DNA of 64,000 nt from Brevibacillus sp. (GCA_017656235.1 JACDOF010000003.1:62001-126000), one strand, 5' to 3'. Counted from the first letter of the stretch, positions 52,332 through 62,138 are shown. A program made the numbers and translations. The notes: a model not told the origin generated them from the sequence alone.

Positions 52332-52360
52332 TTTTCATACGGCGGCAAACTCTCTATAAT
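52332..52360 (+). promoter_or_regulatory. Promoter of the LytS/LytR operon
   Basis: TTTTCA (52332-52337), 17-bp spacer, TATAAT (52355-52360). TCTATAATGAT is repeated immediately (second TATAAT at 52366-52371). The start would fall at about 52367, which speaks against ATG 52370 as the initiation codon of the next gene. Confidence 0.55.
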
Positions 52361-52405
52361 GATTCTATAATGATAGAAAAAAGAGACAGGGACGGGGGGA
52401 GGCCG

Positions 52406-54145
52406 TTGGAAGAACTTTCGCTGGTACTGTTTGAGCGAATGGGCATTCTGCTGATGCTTACCTTTATCCTGACGCGCATCCCTCTGTTTCGGCAGCTATT
52501 GGATCGGGAGCTAAGCCTGAGCACGTCGCTTTATTTCTCGATCCTGTTCGGTCTGTTCGGCATTGCCGGTACGTATGCAGGTGTTGTTGTAAAGGAGCAG
52601 GCGTTTGATCCTTCGTTTTGGATCCTGCCGCTGAGCGATGACGAATCGATTGCCAATGTTGGCCTGGCTGGGGTCGTGATCGGAGGTCTGCTGGGCGGTC
52701 CCGTTGTGGGCGTGGGGGCTGGTCTGATTACCGGGCTTCATTTGTATACTCTGGGCGGCTTCACCGCCTTTGCCGCTGGTCTTTCGGCGCCGTTGACCGG
52801 GCTTTTGGCCGGATTGGTCGCCCAGTTTTTTTCACAGGAACGGGTAATTTCCCCCGCCAAGGCACTGTTTATCGGCATGTTTGCGCCGATTTTGCAAATG
52901 GGACTGATCCTGATTTTTTCTTCACCGCCGCAGCAGACGATCACATTGGTCAACACCATTGGCATCCCGATGGTCCTGACCAATAGTATTGCCATCGCGA
53001 TCTTCACGACGATGATCCGGGTGGCGCTCAAAGAAGAGGAGCGTTCGGCGGCGTTTGAGACCCAGCGCGGCCTGAAGATTGCCGATTTGACTCTCCCTCA
53101 CCTGATGCAGGGACTGACGCGCGAGACGGCCAAAGAGACGGCTTATCTTCTGATGAGAGAGCTGAAAGCGGCAGCGGTCGCTATCGCCAATACCGAATAC
53201 GTGCTGGCTCACGTCGGCGTCGGGATGAGTCATCACCAGCCCGGGGAAGCGCTGCAGACCGAACTGGCCAAAAAAGCAATCGTCACCGGTGAGGTGCAAA
53301 TCGCGCTCAAGCGGGAGCACATCCAATGCCCGCACCCTGACTGTCCTTTGCGCGCTTCCATTATCGTACCCTTCAGCGAAGCAGGGAAAGTAGTCGGATT
53401 AATCAAAATATACTTCAAACGACCGCAGCAGATCCGCAAGGTAGAGGAGGCACTGGCCACCGGACTTGGAAAACTGATCACGCACCAGCTCAACCTGGCC
53501 TTGACGGAAAAGATGGCGCGGCTGATGAGGGATACCGAATTGCGGGTACTGCAGGCCCAGATCAATCCCCACTTTTTGTTCAACACGCTTAACTCGATCG
53601 TCACCTTGATTCGCATCAACCCGGATTTGGCCCGGCATGTAACGATACAGCTCGGCACTTTTATCCGGCTCAATCTGAGAGCCACCTCGTCCCAGTTGGT
53701 GCCAATCGATCAGGAATTGAACCACCTGAAGTCCTATCTGGAGATTATCAGGATCCGGTTTGCCGATCAATTCACGGTACACTGTGACGTGGCGGAAGGT
53801 ATCGATCACGAACTGATCCCTCCGGCTACCCTGCAGCCGTTGGTGGAGAACAGCATCCAGCACGGACTGAAGGGAAAGCCTCACGGCGGGCGGATTGACG
53901 TTTGCATCCGGCGGCTTGGTGAGCGGGTGCAGGTGACGATCTCCGACAACGGGACAGGCATTCCCGATGAATTGATCGGGCAGCTGGGGGATGCTCCGGT
54001 CAAAAGTGAAGATGGCAATGGAATCGGCGTATACAACGTCAACCAGCGGCTGATCAGCCTGTTTGGTCCCGAGTCCCGCTTGCAGATCAGAAACAGGGAA
54101 GAGGGGGGATGCCGGATCACCTTTTCCATCCCTTCGTCTGTCTGA
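52406..54145 (+). CDS. lytS: LytS-type sensor histidine kinase
   Basis: 579 residues from TTG 52406, which has GGGGGGAGG five bases upstream. 5TM-5TMR_LYT domain (about 1-195, NVGLAGVVIGGLLGGPVVGVGAG), GAF domain (about 215-345), His_kinase domain with phosphoacceptor His389 in INPHFLFNTLNS, and HATPase with VENSIQHGL and ISDNGTGIP. Membrane sensor paired with the next gene. LytS/YpdA/YehU-type kinases sense pyruvate, other carboxylates or membrane state; the symporters downstream suit carboxylate sensing (inference). Confidence 0.92.
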   Translation: MEELSLVLFERMGILLMLTFILTRIPLFRQLLDRELSLSTSLYFSILFGLFGIAGTYAGVVVKEQAFDPSFWILPLSDDESIANVGLAGVVIGGLLGGPVVGVGAGLITGLHLYTLGGFTAFAAGLSAPLTGLLAGLVAQFFSQERVISPAKALFIGMFAPILQMGLILIFSSPPQQTITLVNTIGIPMVLTNSIAIAIFTTMIRVALKEEERSAAFETQRGLKIADLTLPHLMQGLTRETAKETAYLLMRELKAAAVAIANTEYVLAHVGVGMSHHQPGEALQTELAKKAIVTGEVQIALKREHIQCPHPDCPLRASIIVPFSEAGKVVGLIKIYFKRPQQIRKVEEALATGLGKLITHQLNLALTEKMARLMRDTELRVLQAQINPHFLFNTLNSIVTLIRINPDLARHVTIQLGTFIRLNLRATSSQLVPIDQELNHLKSYLEIIRIRFADQFTVHCDVAEGIDHELIPPATLQPLVENSIQHGLKGKPHGGRIDVCIRRLGERVQVTISDNGTGIPDELIGQLGDAPVKSEDGNGIGVYNVNQRLISLFGPESRLQIRNREEGGCRITFSIPSSV

Positions 54146-54213
54146 ATGGCAGTCGGCTGCTTTGTGCAAGGCATGAAAACAGATGGTTACGTTTGATCAG
54201 AAGGGGCGATGTG

Positions 54214-54987
54214 ATGACAATCAAAGTGATGATTGCCGACGATGAGCGCCTGGCCCGCGAAGAATTGAGCTACCTCTTGTCCCGGGAACAGGACGTTCAG
54301 CTGTTGCCCAGTGCAGCCAACGGACGTGAATTGTTGGAATTGGCCCGCCAGTACCAGCCGCAGGTGGTCTTTCTCGACATCAAAATGCCCGAGATGGAAG
54401 GCATCGAAGCGGCTCGAATTCTCACCGCTTTTGACAACAGCCCGCTGATTGTCTGTTCCACTGCTTACGAGGATTACGCTGTGGAGGCGTTTGGGCTGGA
54501 TGCAGTTGATTACTTGCTGAAGCCGACCGATCCGGTCAGGTTGAAAGAGACGATGAACCGTATCAGAACGAGGCTCGCGCAGCGGCACAAGCAGCAATCG
54601 GCTGAAGAAGCGGCGGGCCATACATCCCAGGCGGCCGCTGCCTCTGCGGTGAAACCGGCCAAACTTCTGATTGACGACGGAACCCGGCTGGTGGTCGTTG
54701 ATCCGTCGACGATACTCTACGCTGAGCGGGAGGGCAGGACGATCAACATCCACACGCTTCGACAGCGGTACACCTCCAAGCTGACGCTGCAGCAGTTGGC
54801 CGACAAGCTGGCGGCTTATCCCTTCTTTCGCACCCACCGAAGTTATCTGGTCAATCTGGACTACGTGTACGAAGTTATCCCGTGGTTCAACGGCGCTTAC
54901 AATGTTACGTTAAAAGACGAGAAACAGACGCAAATTCCCGTCTCCCGATCCTGTGCCAAAGAGCTGTTCAGGCGGCTGCAGGGATAG
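54214..54987 (+). CDS. lytR: LytR/LytT-type response regulator
   Basis: 257 residues from ATG 54214 (AAGGGG eight bases upstream). Receiver domain with IADDERLAREEL, phosphoacceptor Asp55 in VVFLDIKMPEMEG and the KPTD loop; Ala/Gln-rich linker; LytTR DNA-binding domain (about 150-257, FFRTHRSYLVNLDYV). Partner of the kinase encoded just upstream; probable activator of the acetate-permease unit that follows. Confidence 0.92.
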   Translation: MTIKVMIADDERLAREELSYLLSREQDVQLLPSAANGRELLELARQYQPQVVFLDIKMPEMEGIEAARILTAFDNSPLIVCSTAYEDYAVEAFGLDAVDYLLKPTDPVRLKETMNRIRTRLAQRHKQQSAEEAAGHTSQAAAASAVKPAKLLIDDGTRLVVVDPSTILYAEREGRTINIHTLRQRYTSKLTLQQLADKLAAYPFFRTHRSYLVNLDYVYEVIPWFNGAYNVTLKDEKQTQIPVSRSCAKELFRRLQG

Positions 54988-55107
54988 CCACTCCTTTCAT
55001 CGATACACTCCGTCCAACGACGAGTCAAAACATGACCACCTCTTTGCTGTTCAGACGCCTGATCCGACATTTTGTGCAGAATGTATGTAAAATTTTGAAC
55101 TTTCCCT

Positions 55108-55141
55108 TATAATAAGTTTTGCCGCTTGTAAAGCGCTTACA
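55108..55141 (+). promoter_or_regulatory. -10 box and cre-like site before the DUF485-ActP operon
   Basis: TATAAT at 55108-55113 with a poor -35, as expected for an activated promoter. TGTAAAGCGCTTACA (55127-55141) is a cre-like palindrome; read on the minus strand, TGTAAGCGCTTTAC fits the CcpA consensus at about 12 of 14 positions. Placed over the transcript start it would repress in the presence of glucose. Confidence 0.5.
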
Positions 55142-55286
55142 TTTTTTCGCGGCAGTCCCGGCAAAGGAGGGAAAGCGGAAGAGACTGCGTGCGTGCAGAT
55201 TGAGAGCTGGTTGGCTGAATCAGGGATGGCGTTCGCTGGTATGCGGGCAGAAAAAGCAATCTTTACCACTGACGGAGGTGAGTATC

Positions 55287-55601
55287 ATGGATGATCATGC
55301 AAAACGGGAGCTGAGTGAGAAGCAAAAAGCGTATTGGGCGAAAAATACGCGGCTGATCCGCACACTTCTGATCATTTGGGCGCTGGTTTCGTATGGTGCC
55401 GCGATTGTTTTGGCGGTTCCACTCCACAATATCCAATTTTTTGGACTGCCACTGGCCTTCTGGTTCGCGCAGCAAGGATCGATTCTTGTCTTCATTGGCC
55501 TCATCTGGTACTACGCGAAGCGGTTGGATGCGCTTGATCAGGAGTTTGGCGCCCGCGAAGTGATCTTGACCAAGGATACGGGCAAGGAGGTATCACATTG
55601 A
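55287..55601 (+). CDS. DUF485 membrane protein (YjcH-like)
   Basis: 104 residues with two spans (TLLIIWALVSYGAAIVLAVP and PLAFWFAQQGSILVFIGLIWYY). ATG 55287 after GGAGGTGAG. DUF485 proteins are encoded together with acetate permease ActP and seem to be its accessory subunit; stop and next start overlap by 4 nt here. Confidence 0.9.
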   Translation: MDDHAKRELSEKQKAYWAKNTRLIRTLLIIWALVSYGAAIVLAVPLHNIQFFGLPLAFWFAQQGSILVFIGLIWYYAKRLDALDQEFGAREVILTKDTGKEVSH

Positions 55602-57286
55602 GTGTAGAGACCTTAACCCTGATCCTCGTTGTTCTGACGTTTGGCATTTATATCTACATCGGTTGGTGGGCCAAGGCAAAAGACACGAGCAGCTTTTTTG
55701 TTGCGGGCAAGGGAATCCCGGCCGTCGCCAACGGAGCGGCCATCGCCGCTGACTGGATGTCCGCGGCATCGTTTATCTCCATGGCCGGACTGATTGCGTT
55801 TATGGGATATGACGGGACAATCTACCTGATGGGCTGGACGGGCGGATACGTGCTCCTGGCGCTGCTTTTGGCGCCGTATCTTCGCAAGTTCGGGCGGTAT
55901 ACGGTGCCCGATTTCGTGGGCGACCGCTACTACTCCAACGGTGTACGGGCGGTGGCGGCGATTGCCACCATTTTTATCTCGCTCACGTACGTGGCAGGGC
56001 AGATGCGGGGAGTTGGCATCGTGTTCAGCCGTTACCTGCAGGTGGACATTGTCGTCGGGGTGCTGATCGGGATGGCCATCGTCGCCTTCTTTGCCGTGCT
56101 GGGCGGGATGAAAGGAATTACCTGGACCCAGGTGATTCAGTATTTTGTCCTGATCATCGCCTATCTGATCCCGGCTGTAGCCATCGCGCTCAAGCTGACC
56201 GGCAACCCGATACCGCAGCTTGCGCTTACCTTCAGCGACATCGCCCAGCGGCTGAGCACGCTGCAGGTGGAGTTGGGGTTAAAGGAGTACCTCGCTCCGT
56301 TCCAGGAGCTGTCGGCGATTAACGTGTTTGCCGTTACTCTCGCGCTGATGGTTGGAACAGCCGGACTGCCTCACGTGATTACCCGTTTCTACACGGTAAA
56401 AAGTGTGCGGGCAGCCCGCTGGTCGGCGCTGTGGGCGATCGTCTTCATCGGCCTGCTGTACACGACCGCACCGGCGATTGGGGTATTTGCCAAGTACAAC
56501 CTGATCAACAGCTTCCAAAATCAGTCCCTGGATCAGGTGCGCCAGGAAGCCTGGGTAAGCAAGTGGGAATCAACGGGACTGCTCAAGCTGGAGGACAAGA
56601 ACAACGACGGCGTCCTGCAGCTGACCTCGGACAATAACACCAATGAGGTGACAATCGACAAGGATATCATCGTCTTGGCAACGCCGGAAGTGGCTCAGTT
56701 GTCTCCGTTTATCATCGCGCTGGTCGCGGCGGGCGGGCTGGCCGCGGCGCTCTCCACCGCGTCCGGTCTGCTGTTGGCGATGTCCAGTGCCGTTTCACAC
56801 GACTTTTACTACCGTATCCTGCGCCCTGATGCCACGGAACAACAGCGGCTGCGGGTGAGCCGGATCATGATCTTCCTGTCGGTGCTGGTTGCCGGATACT
56901 TCGGCATCTATCCCCCCGGCTTTGTGGGCGAAGTGGTGGCGTTCGCCTTTGGTTTGGCGGCGGCCAGTCTGTTCCCGGCCATCTTCCTGGGCATCTTTGA
57001 CCAGCGGATGAATCGGGAGGGGGCCGTAGCAGGGATTCTGACCGGCTTGATTTTCACCTTTGTCATGATCTTGTTGATGCGTTCACAACAGATATTCGGA
57101 ACAGAACAGCCTATTTTGAGCAGTTTCCTCGGCATCAATGCACAGGGAATCGGTGTGGTTGGCATGGTGCTTAACTTTGTCGTCGCCTACTTTGTTTCCC
57201 GGGCAACGGCCGCACCACCTGCGGAAATCCAGCGGATGGTAGAGGATATTCGCACGCCGGATTTGGCTGATGGGCAGGCAAGCTGA
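55598..57286 (+). CDS. Sodium:solute symporter, acetate permease ActP-like
   Basis: 562 residues, SSS family with about thirteen spans. Typical: FFVAGKGIPAVANGAAIAADWMSAASFISMAG, TAGLPHVITRFYTVKSVRAAR and STASGLLLAMSSAVSHDFY. A soluble insert between spans (about 300-360) is found in this subgroup. TTG 55598 seven bases after AAGGAGG. Imports acetate or other short carboxylates with sodium; the DUF485 partner supports acetate. Confidence 0.92.
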   Translation: MSVETLTLILVVLTFGIYIYIGWWAKAKDTSSFFVAGKGIPAVANGAAIAADWMSAASFISMAGLIAFMGYDGTIYLMGWTGGYVLLALLLAPYLRKFGRYTVPDFVGDRYYSNGVRAVAAIATIFISLTYVAGQMRGVGIVFSRYLQVDIVVGVLIGMAIVAFFAVLGGMKGITWTQVIQYFVLIIAYLIPAVAIALKLTGNPIPQLALTFSDIAQRLSTLQVELGLKEYLAPFQELSAINVFAVTLALMVGTAGLPHVITRFYTVKSVRAARWSALWAIVFIGLLYTTAPAIGVFAKYNLINSFQNQSLDQVRQEAWVSKWESTGLLKLEDKNNDGVLQLTSDNNTNEVTIDKDIIVLATPEVAQLSPFIIALVAAGGLAAALSTASGLLLAMSSAVSHDFYYRILRPDATEQQRLRVSRIMIFLSVLVAGYFGIYPPGFVGEVVAFAFGLAAASLFPAIFLGIFDQRMNREGAVAGILTGLIFTFVMILLMRSQQIFGTEQPILSSFLGINAQGIGVVGMVLNFVVAYFVSRATAAPPAEIQRMVEDIRTPDLADGQAS

Positions 57287-57364
57287 TCGGCCATCGTTGG
57301 CGGTCGTTTGCCCAAGGTCTTCCGGAGATTTCCGTTATGAATGGCGTTGATCCGCTTGTCACCG

Positions 57365-57403
57365 ACATCGGGAGAGTTTGAGCTCTCCCGGTGTTGCTTT
57401 GTT
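57365..57403 (+). terminator. Terminator after the ActP-like gene
   Basis: ACATCGGGAGAG (57365-57376) pairs with CTCTCCCGGTGT (57383-57394), followed by a T-rich stretch (TGCTTTGTTTTG). Confidence 0.65.
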
Positions 57404-57436
57404 TTGGTGACGGCGGTGTATAAAGGGAGGGTTCGG

Positions 57437-57883
57437 ATGAGCTGGACGATTCTTTTGGCGGCTGTGACCGTACTGATTTATGTACTGGTACCGCTGCTCG
57501 ATCTGCGGGCACTGAGGAAAGCAGTGGGCTTTTCCCTGTTTTGGCAGCTGTTTTATTTGATCGGACACTATCTGGGGGGATGGCCGCATCCCACCCCTTT
57601 GGTAATTGTGCAGCTCTTTACAGTGGCCGGGTTGGGAGTGGCCCTCGGCGTTACGTTTGCCCGAATCTGGCCGATTTCTCCACGGCCGGGCTTTGAGCGT
57701 ATCATCCGTACCCTTCTGCTGGTCATTCCCGCTCTGGGGATCGGGATCGGGCTGCAGGTCCTCTTGCAGGGACAGCGGGCGACTCAGGCTGTTTACCTGA
57801 TCTTTGCACTGACCGCCTGGCTTGCCTCCGGTCACTTCGTTCGGGAGGAAACCAGCCTGCAAAAGAGGAATTCTACCAGGTAG
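57437..57883 (+). CDS. Unknown four-span membrane protein
   Basis: 148 residues; ATG 57437 behind AAGGGAGGG. Four hydrophobic segments (ILLAAVTVLIYVLVPLLDL, a second around LFWQLFYLIGHYLGG, LFTVAGLGVALGVTF, LLLVIPALGIGIGLQVLLQ). No family recognised. It precedes a second symporter gene exactly as DUF485 precedes the first, with 76 nt between, so it may be an accessory subunit. Confidence 0.6.
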   Translation: MSWTILLAAVTVLIYVLVPLLDLRALRKAVGFSLFWQLFYLIGHYLGGWPHPTPLVIVQLFTVAGLGVALGVTFARIWPISPRPGFERIIRTLLLVIPALGIGIGLQVLLQGQRATQAVYLIFALTAWLASGHFVREETSLQKRNSTR

Positions 57884-57959
57884 GGCGGAGCGGATTTCCG
57901 CCTTCCGTATCAGCACATGCGCTGGGCCGGAGAGGAGAGGGAAGGACAGGAGGACAGCG

Positions 57960-59513
57960 ATGAATCTGACCGGCTTTACGTTTTTTCTGGCGATTATCAT
58001 CGGCACGCTGGCGATCACCTATTCAGCCGCCAGACAGACGTTCAATACGCAGGATTTTTATACGGCAGGCCATGGCTTGACCGGCGTTCAGAACGGGTTG
58101 GCGATTGCGGGTGATTACATGAGCGCCGCTTCGTTTTTGGGCACGGTGGGAGCAATTGCACTGGCCGGTTTTGACGGATTCTTTTACTCGTTGGGGTTTC
58201 TGGTCTCCTACTTGCTGATCCTGCTGGTTGTCGCCGAACCGCTGCACAATCTGGGACGCTATACGCTGGCGGACGCGATCGCCACCCGCTTCGACCACCC
58301 GCTTCTGCGCGGGGTGATAGCTGTCAACACGCTGACGATTTCGATCTTTTACATGATCGCCCAGCTTGTGGGAGCCGGAGCGCTGATCCACCTGCTGCTC
58401 GATCTCGACTACAGTACGGCGATCCTGATCGTGGGCAGCCTCATGACCATTTACGTCGTATTCGGCGGCATGGTTGCCACCTCGTGGGTACAGATTATCA
58501 AATCGATTCTGCTGCTTGCCGCTACGCTGATCGTCACTTTGATCGTACTGGCTCGTTTTGACTGGAGCCTGTCGCAGTTGTTTCAGCACGTCTCCGCTGC
58601 CACCCCGTTGGGAGAACGCTTCCTCGCACCGGGCAACCATTTCCAAGACCCGCTTGACACCCTTTCGCTGCACCTCTCCCTGATTTTGGGAACGGCGGGT
58701 CTGCCGCATATCATCGCCCGTTTTTTTACGGTGAAGGATGCGCCGGCTGCCCGCCAATCCGTCGTCACCGCAACGATCATCATGAGCATGTTTTACATCA
58801 TGACGATAATCCTCGGTTTTGGCGCCGCCTCGCTTGTCGGATGGGACCGGCTCAAGGCGGCGGATGACGGCGGCAACCTCGCCGTGCCGCTGCTGGCTTA
58901 CGCACTGGGCGGAGAGTTTTTGATGGCGTTTATCTCGGCAGTAGCGTTCGCGACCATTCTCGCTGTGGTGACGGGGCTGGTGCTGGCCGCTTCCTCGGCG
59001 TTCGCACATGATTTTTACAGCCACGTAATCCGCAAAGGAAAAGCGGCAGAGCGGGAACAGATGTACGCAGCCAAATGCTCTTCGCTTGGCGTCGGTCTGA
59101 TCTCCATTGTCCTGGCAATCGGCGCGCAGCACGTCAACGCCGCGTTTCTGGTGGCGTTGGCATTCTCCGTGGCCGCTTCGGCCAACCTGCCGATCATCCT
59201 GTTTACACTCTACTGGAAGCGGTTTACTGCCGCAGGCGCAATTAGCGGCAGCGTCTGCGGTCTGGTGGCATCAGTCGTGCTGGTGATCCTCAGTCCCAGC
59301 GTGATGAACCCCGATCAGGGCTGGATCGCGGCAGAACCGATCTTTCCCCTGAACAATCCGGGGATTGTCTCCATTCCGCTTGGGTTTCTGGGCGCCTGGG
59401 TGGGGACACTGCTGACAGCACGGCAGGCTGATGAGCAGCGGTTTTTGCGCGTCCTGCTTCAGGCGCACACAGGAATGCGTTTGACGCAGGAAGAGCAGAG
59501 AAATCAAAATTAG
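57960..59513 (+). CDS. Second sodium:solute symporter (ActP/YwcA-like)
   Basis: 517 residues from ATG 57960 (AGGAGG upstream). SSS fold with DFYTAGHGLTGVQNGLAIAGDYMSAASFLG, LGTAGLPHIIARFFTVKDA and GLVLAASSAFAHDFYSHVIRKG. It lacks the soluble insert of the first symporter. Probable carboxylate importer with a different substrate or affinity. Ends without a clear terminator. Confidence 0.9.
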   Translation: MNLTGFTFFLAIIIGTLAITYSAARQTFNTQDFYTAGHGLTGVQNGLAIAGDYMSAASFLGTVGAIALAGFDGFFYSLGFLVSYLLILLVVAEPLHNLGRYTLADAIATRFDHPLLRGVIAVNTLTISIFYMIAQLVGAGALIHLLLDLDYSTAILIVGSLMTIYVVFGGMVATSWVQIIKSILLLAATLIVTLIVLARFDWSLSQLFQHVSAATPLGERFLAPGNHFQDPLDTLSLHLSLILGTAGLPHIIARFFTVKDAPAARQSVVTATIIMSMFYIMTIILGFGAASLVGWDRLKAADDGGNLAVPLLAYALGGEFLMAFISAVAFATILAVVTGLVLAASSAFAHDFYSHVIRKGKAAEREQMYAAKCSSLGVGLISIVLAIGAQHVNAAFLVALAFSVAASANLPIILFTLYWKRFTAAGAISGSVCGLVASVVLVILSPSVMNPDQGWIAAEPIFPLNNPGIVSIPLGFLGAWVGTLLTARQADEQRFLRVLLQAHTGMRLTQEEQRNQN

Positions 59514-59619
59514 GACTATCGGCGCAAAATATTGGTTCTTTAGGTCTGTAAATCGCTACTTTTCCTGGCCTGACACGTATCACAGTAGTGTAGACATTTA
59601 TGGAAATGGAGGTATCTTT

Positions 59620-61974
59620 GTGAAACCCATCCGCTATCCCTGGAGCAAAGCCTTCGTGCACGGATCGCTGGCTGCTGCTCTGGTCTTTACCATGCTGCCA
59701 TCCTCCTTGGCGGCAGAAACCGTCGTCAAGAGGGAACAGACAATATCGGAAACGGTTGCTGCAGGCTTGACTGCCAACGGACAGATTCAGGAAGAAAACA
59801 TCTCGCGCGAGCAGGCGATCGCCATTGCCAAACAGATCACGGGAAGCCTGGATGGATACCAGGGACCGGAAGTGTCGCACCGCAGATGGCACCGACCAGA
59901 CGAACCGCTGGTGTGGGAGCTGAGCTGGCGTGAAGAGAAAGAGCCGTACCGGCATGTGCAGGTGGTGGTTGACGCCGGGACAGGCCGCATTCTGGAGTAC
60001 GACAATTGGGGAGGAGATCGTGCCGATGTCGGGTTCCCCCCAAAAGTAAGCTATGAGGAAGCGGTTAAAATCGGAGAAGAATGGTTGAAGAAGCTGTCGT
60101 CTCATCTCACCCGTGAGTATGTGTTGAAAGAGCGCGACGAGAGAGGATACGGTACGATTCTGCGTCGTCCGGAGGACACGTATCAGGTCTCGTTTTACGC
60201 CGTAATCAATGGCGTTCCCTTCCCCGGAGACCATGTGTACATGAGCATTGACGGTAACGGTGAGCTCCGTTCCTTCACCTCATCTTCACCAGTGGTTGAC
60301 AGCTTTGCCGACAAAAGCGGGGTGCTGGACGAAAATGAAATCCGCGCCAGACTGGCCGAAGAGATCGAGATGGATCTGGCATACACCAATCCGTTGAATC
60401 CCATGCCCAAAGAGGCGCAGGACGCCGCGGAACAAGCTTATGTACTGTCGTACGTGCCCACGCCGACTCCATACATGATTGATGCCAAGACGGGCAAACC
60501 GATCGACTACCGCGGAGAACCGTTAAAACGGGGGACGGGGATGGATGAACCGCTTGGCAAAGAAACAAATGCGGCAAATCAATCGGTGCGAAGCCAAGCG
60601 GTCACGGAAAAGGAAGCGCTGGAAATCCTCAATCAGTTCTACTCCATTCCTGAAGAGGTCACCATCCGGGGGATTGAAAAGGAAGAGGCCTTCTATCGAG
60701 GGAGTGGTCCGGTATGGGTCATTGGCTTTGGATACGAGCATCGACATGGTGGAGTAGGCTGGACCGGAGCTGTCATTGAGGCCGACACCGGTCGGGTAAT
60801 CGATTTTAACATGTCCACCTATCTGGCTGAGAAATATCAGGAAAGAGCGGAAGAAGAGAAGGCTGCCTCCGAGCCATCCGTTTCGCTGGAGAAGGCAAAG
60901 GAGCACGCTTTGGCGTTCGTCAAGAAACAGGCGAAAGATAAACTGCATCAGCTGTACTGGTCAGCTTCCCAAGGCGAGCTGATCCGCTCCGATTACCGCC
61001 CGCCGTACTACCGCTTTTCCTTTGAGCGAAAAGTAAACGGTATCCGCGTCTTGGGCGACGGTATCCATGTTGAAGTATCGGCTGAGACAGGTGAGATCAT
61101 TTCGTATGGCCAAAACTGGAACAACAAGGCGACTTTCCCGGACGTGGGGGAGGTAGCGGACGCTGCCGAGGTGAAGCAGCAGTACATCGACAATGCGCAG
61201 TTGGAACTGGAGTACTACGTTCCTGGTGAGTACGAGAAAGTGGAGAAAAGCGAAGGGCCCCGCAGCGCGGTGCTGGTCTACCGTCTGAGCGAGCCGTGGA
61301 GTGGATCTACCTACGTGGACGCCATCAGCGGCAAGGTGATAGATCGGCAAACCGGTCAGGAAGCACAGCGCAGGACGGAAGAGAAAGAAGAGCTTGCCTC
61401 CGACATCGCGGGCCATCCGGCGGAAGAGGCCCTGCGGCACATGATCCGGCTTAAGGCACTGAAAGTGGAAGACAACAAGGTGAATCCGGAGAAAGTAGTC
61501 AGCCGCGGCGAGTTTTTGGACATGATGCTGCGCATGAATATGCACGTGCCGGAAGATTACACCTATTGGCTCTACCGGTTCGGGAATCGTCCCAACACCT
61601 TCCGCGACGTGAGCAAGGAACATCCGTACTTCGGTGCGGTGGAATGGGCAGTGGAAGAGAAACTGGTGGATGCTGACGAGGAAACGTTTGCCCCGGACAG
61701 CCCGATCACCCGTGAGGCAGCGGCGGAGATCCTGGTAACCGCCCTCGGTTATGAGAAACTGGCGGAACACGACAGCCTGTTTCGTTTGCCTTTTGCCGAC
61801 AGTGAACGCATCGAACGCAAAGGGTATGCGGCCATTGCCAGCGAAATCGGGCTGATAAACGGCGCAGACGGACAGTTCCGCCCTGATGCAGCGCTGACGC
61901 GCGCCGAGGCGGCAGCGATTCTATACCGGTTTATAGCCAAACGGGCAGAGTACGGGACGGAACGGAAGTTGTAA
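59620..61974 (+). CDS. Secreted YcdB/PepSY-repeat protein with SLH domains
   Basis: 784 residues. Signal peptide (HGSLAAALVFTMLPSSLAAE, cleavage after about residue 32). Residues about 60-590 are YcdB/YcdC-type (DUF4901) and PepSY-like repeats, for example YQVSFYAVINGVPFPGDHVYM and RFSFERKVNGIRVLGDGIHVEV, each with a TGRILEY-like strand. Residues about 600-784 form three SLH motifs (FRDVSKEHPYFGAVEWAVEEKLV, FAPDSPITREAAAEILVTAL, FRPDAALTRAEAAAILYRF), which bind pyruvylated wall polymer. Surface-anchored; function unknown, possibly protease inhibition. GTG start after GGAGG. Confidence 0.9.
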   Translation: MKPIRYPWSKAFVHGSLAAALVFTMLPSSLAAETVVKREQTISETVAAGLTANGQIQEENISREQAIAIAKQITGSLDGYQGPEVSHRRWHRPDEPLVWELSWREEKEPYRHVQVVVDAGTGRILEYDNWGGDRADVGFPPKVSYEEAVKIGEEWLKKLSSHLTREYVLKERDERGYGTILRRPEDTYQVSFYAVINGVPFPGDHVYMSIDGNGELRSFTSSSPVVDSFADKSGVLDENEIRARLAEEIEMDLAYTNPLNPMPKEAQDAAEQAYVLSYVPTPTPYMIDAKTGKPIDYRGEPLKRGTGMDEPLGKETNAANQSVRSQAVTEKEALEILNQFYSIPEEVTIRGIEKEEAFYRGSGPVWVIGFGYEHRHGGVGWTGAVIEADTGRVIDFNMSTYLAEKYQERAEEEKAASEPSVSLEKAKEHALAFVKKQAKDKLHQLYWSASQGELIRSDYRPPYYRFSFERKVNGIRVLGDGIHVEVSAETGEIISYGQNWNNKATFPDVGEVADAAEVKQQYIDNAQLELEYYVPGEYEKVEKSEGPRSAVLVYRLSEPWSGSTYVDAISGKVIDRQTGQEAQRRTEEKEELASDIAGHPAEEALRHMIRLKALKVEDNKVNPEKVVSRGEFLDMMLRMNMHVPEDYTYWLYRFGNRPNTFRDVSKEHPYFGAVEWAVEEKLVDADEETFAPDSPITREAAAEILVTALGYEKLAEHDSLFRLPFADSERIERKGYAAIASEIGLINGADGQFRPDAALTRAEAAAILYRFIAKRAEYGTERKL

Positions 61975-61995
61975 TGGCATGTTTAGCACAGGCAG

Positions 61996-62036
61996 GCGCC
62001 GGAGAGTGGTGGAAAACCGCTCCGGCGCTTTTTTTT
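61996..62036 (+). terminator. Terminator after the SLH protein gene
   Basis: GCGCCGGAG (61996-62004) and CTCCGGCGC (62020-62028), perfect 9-bp stem, then T8. Confidence 0.9.
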
Positions 62037-62138
62037 CACAAGGGCTGGTTTGACATCTTTCTTTCCTCAGGCCTGGATTACCCTTCCACGATTTCCTGCA
62101 AAAAAACTTGTGCCATGCACAGGAATTCTGCTGATTTT

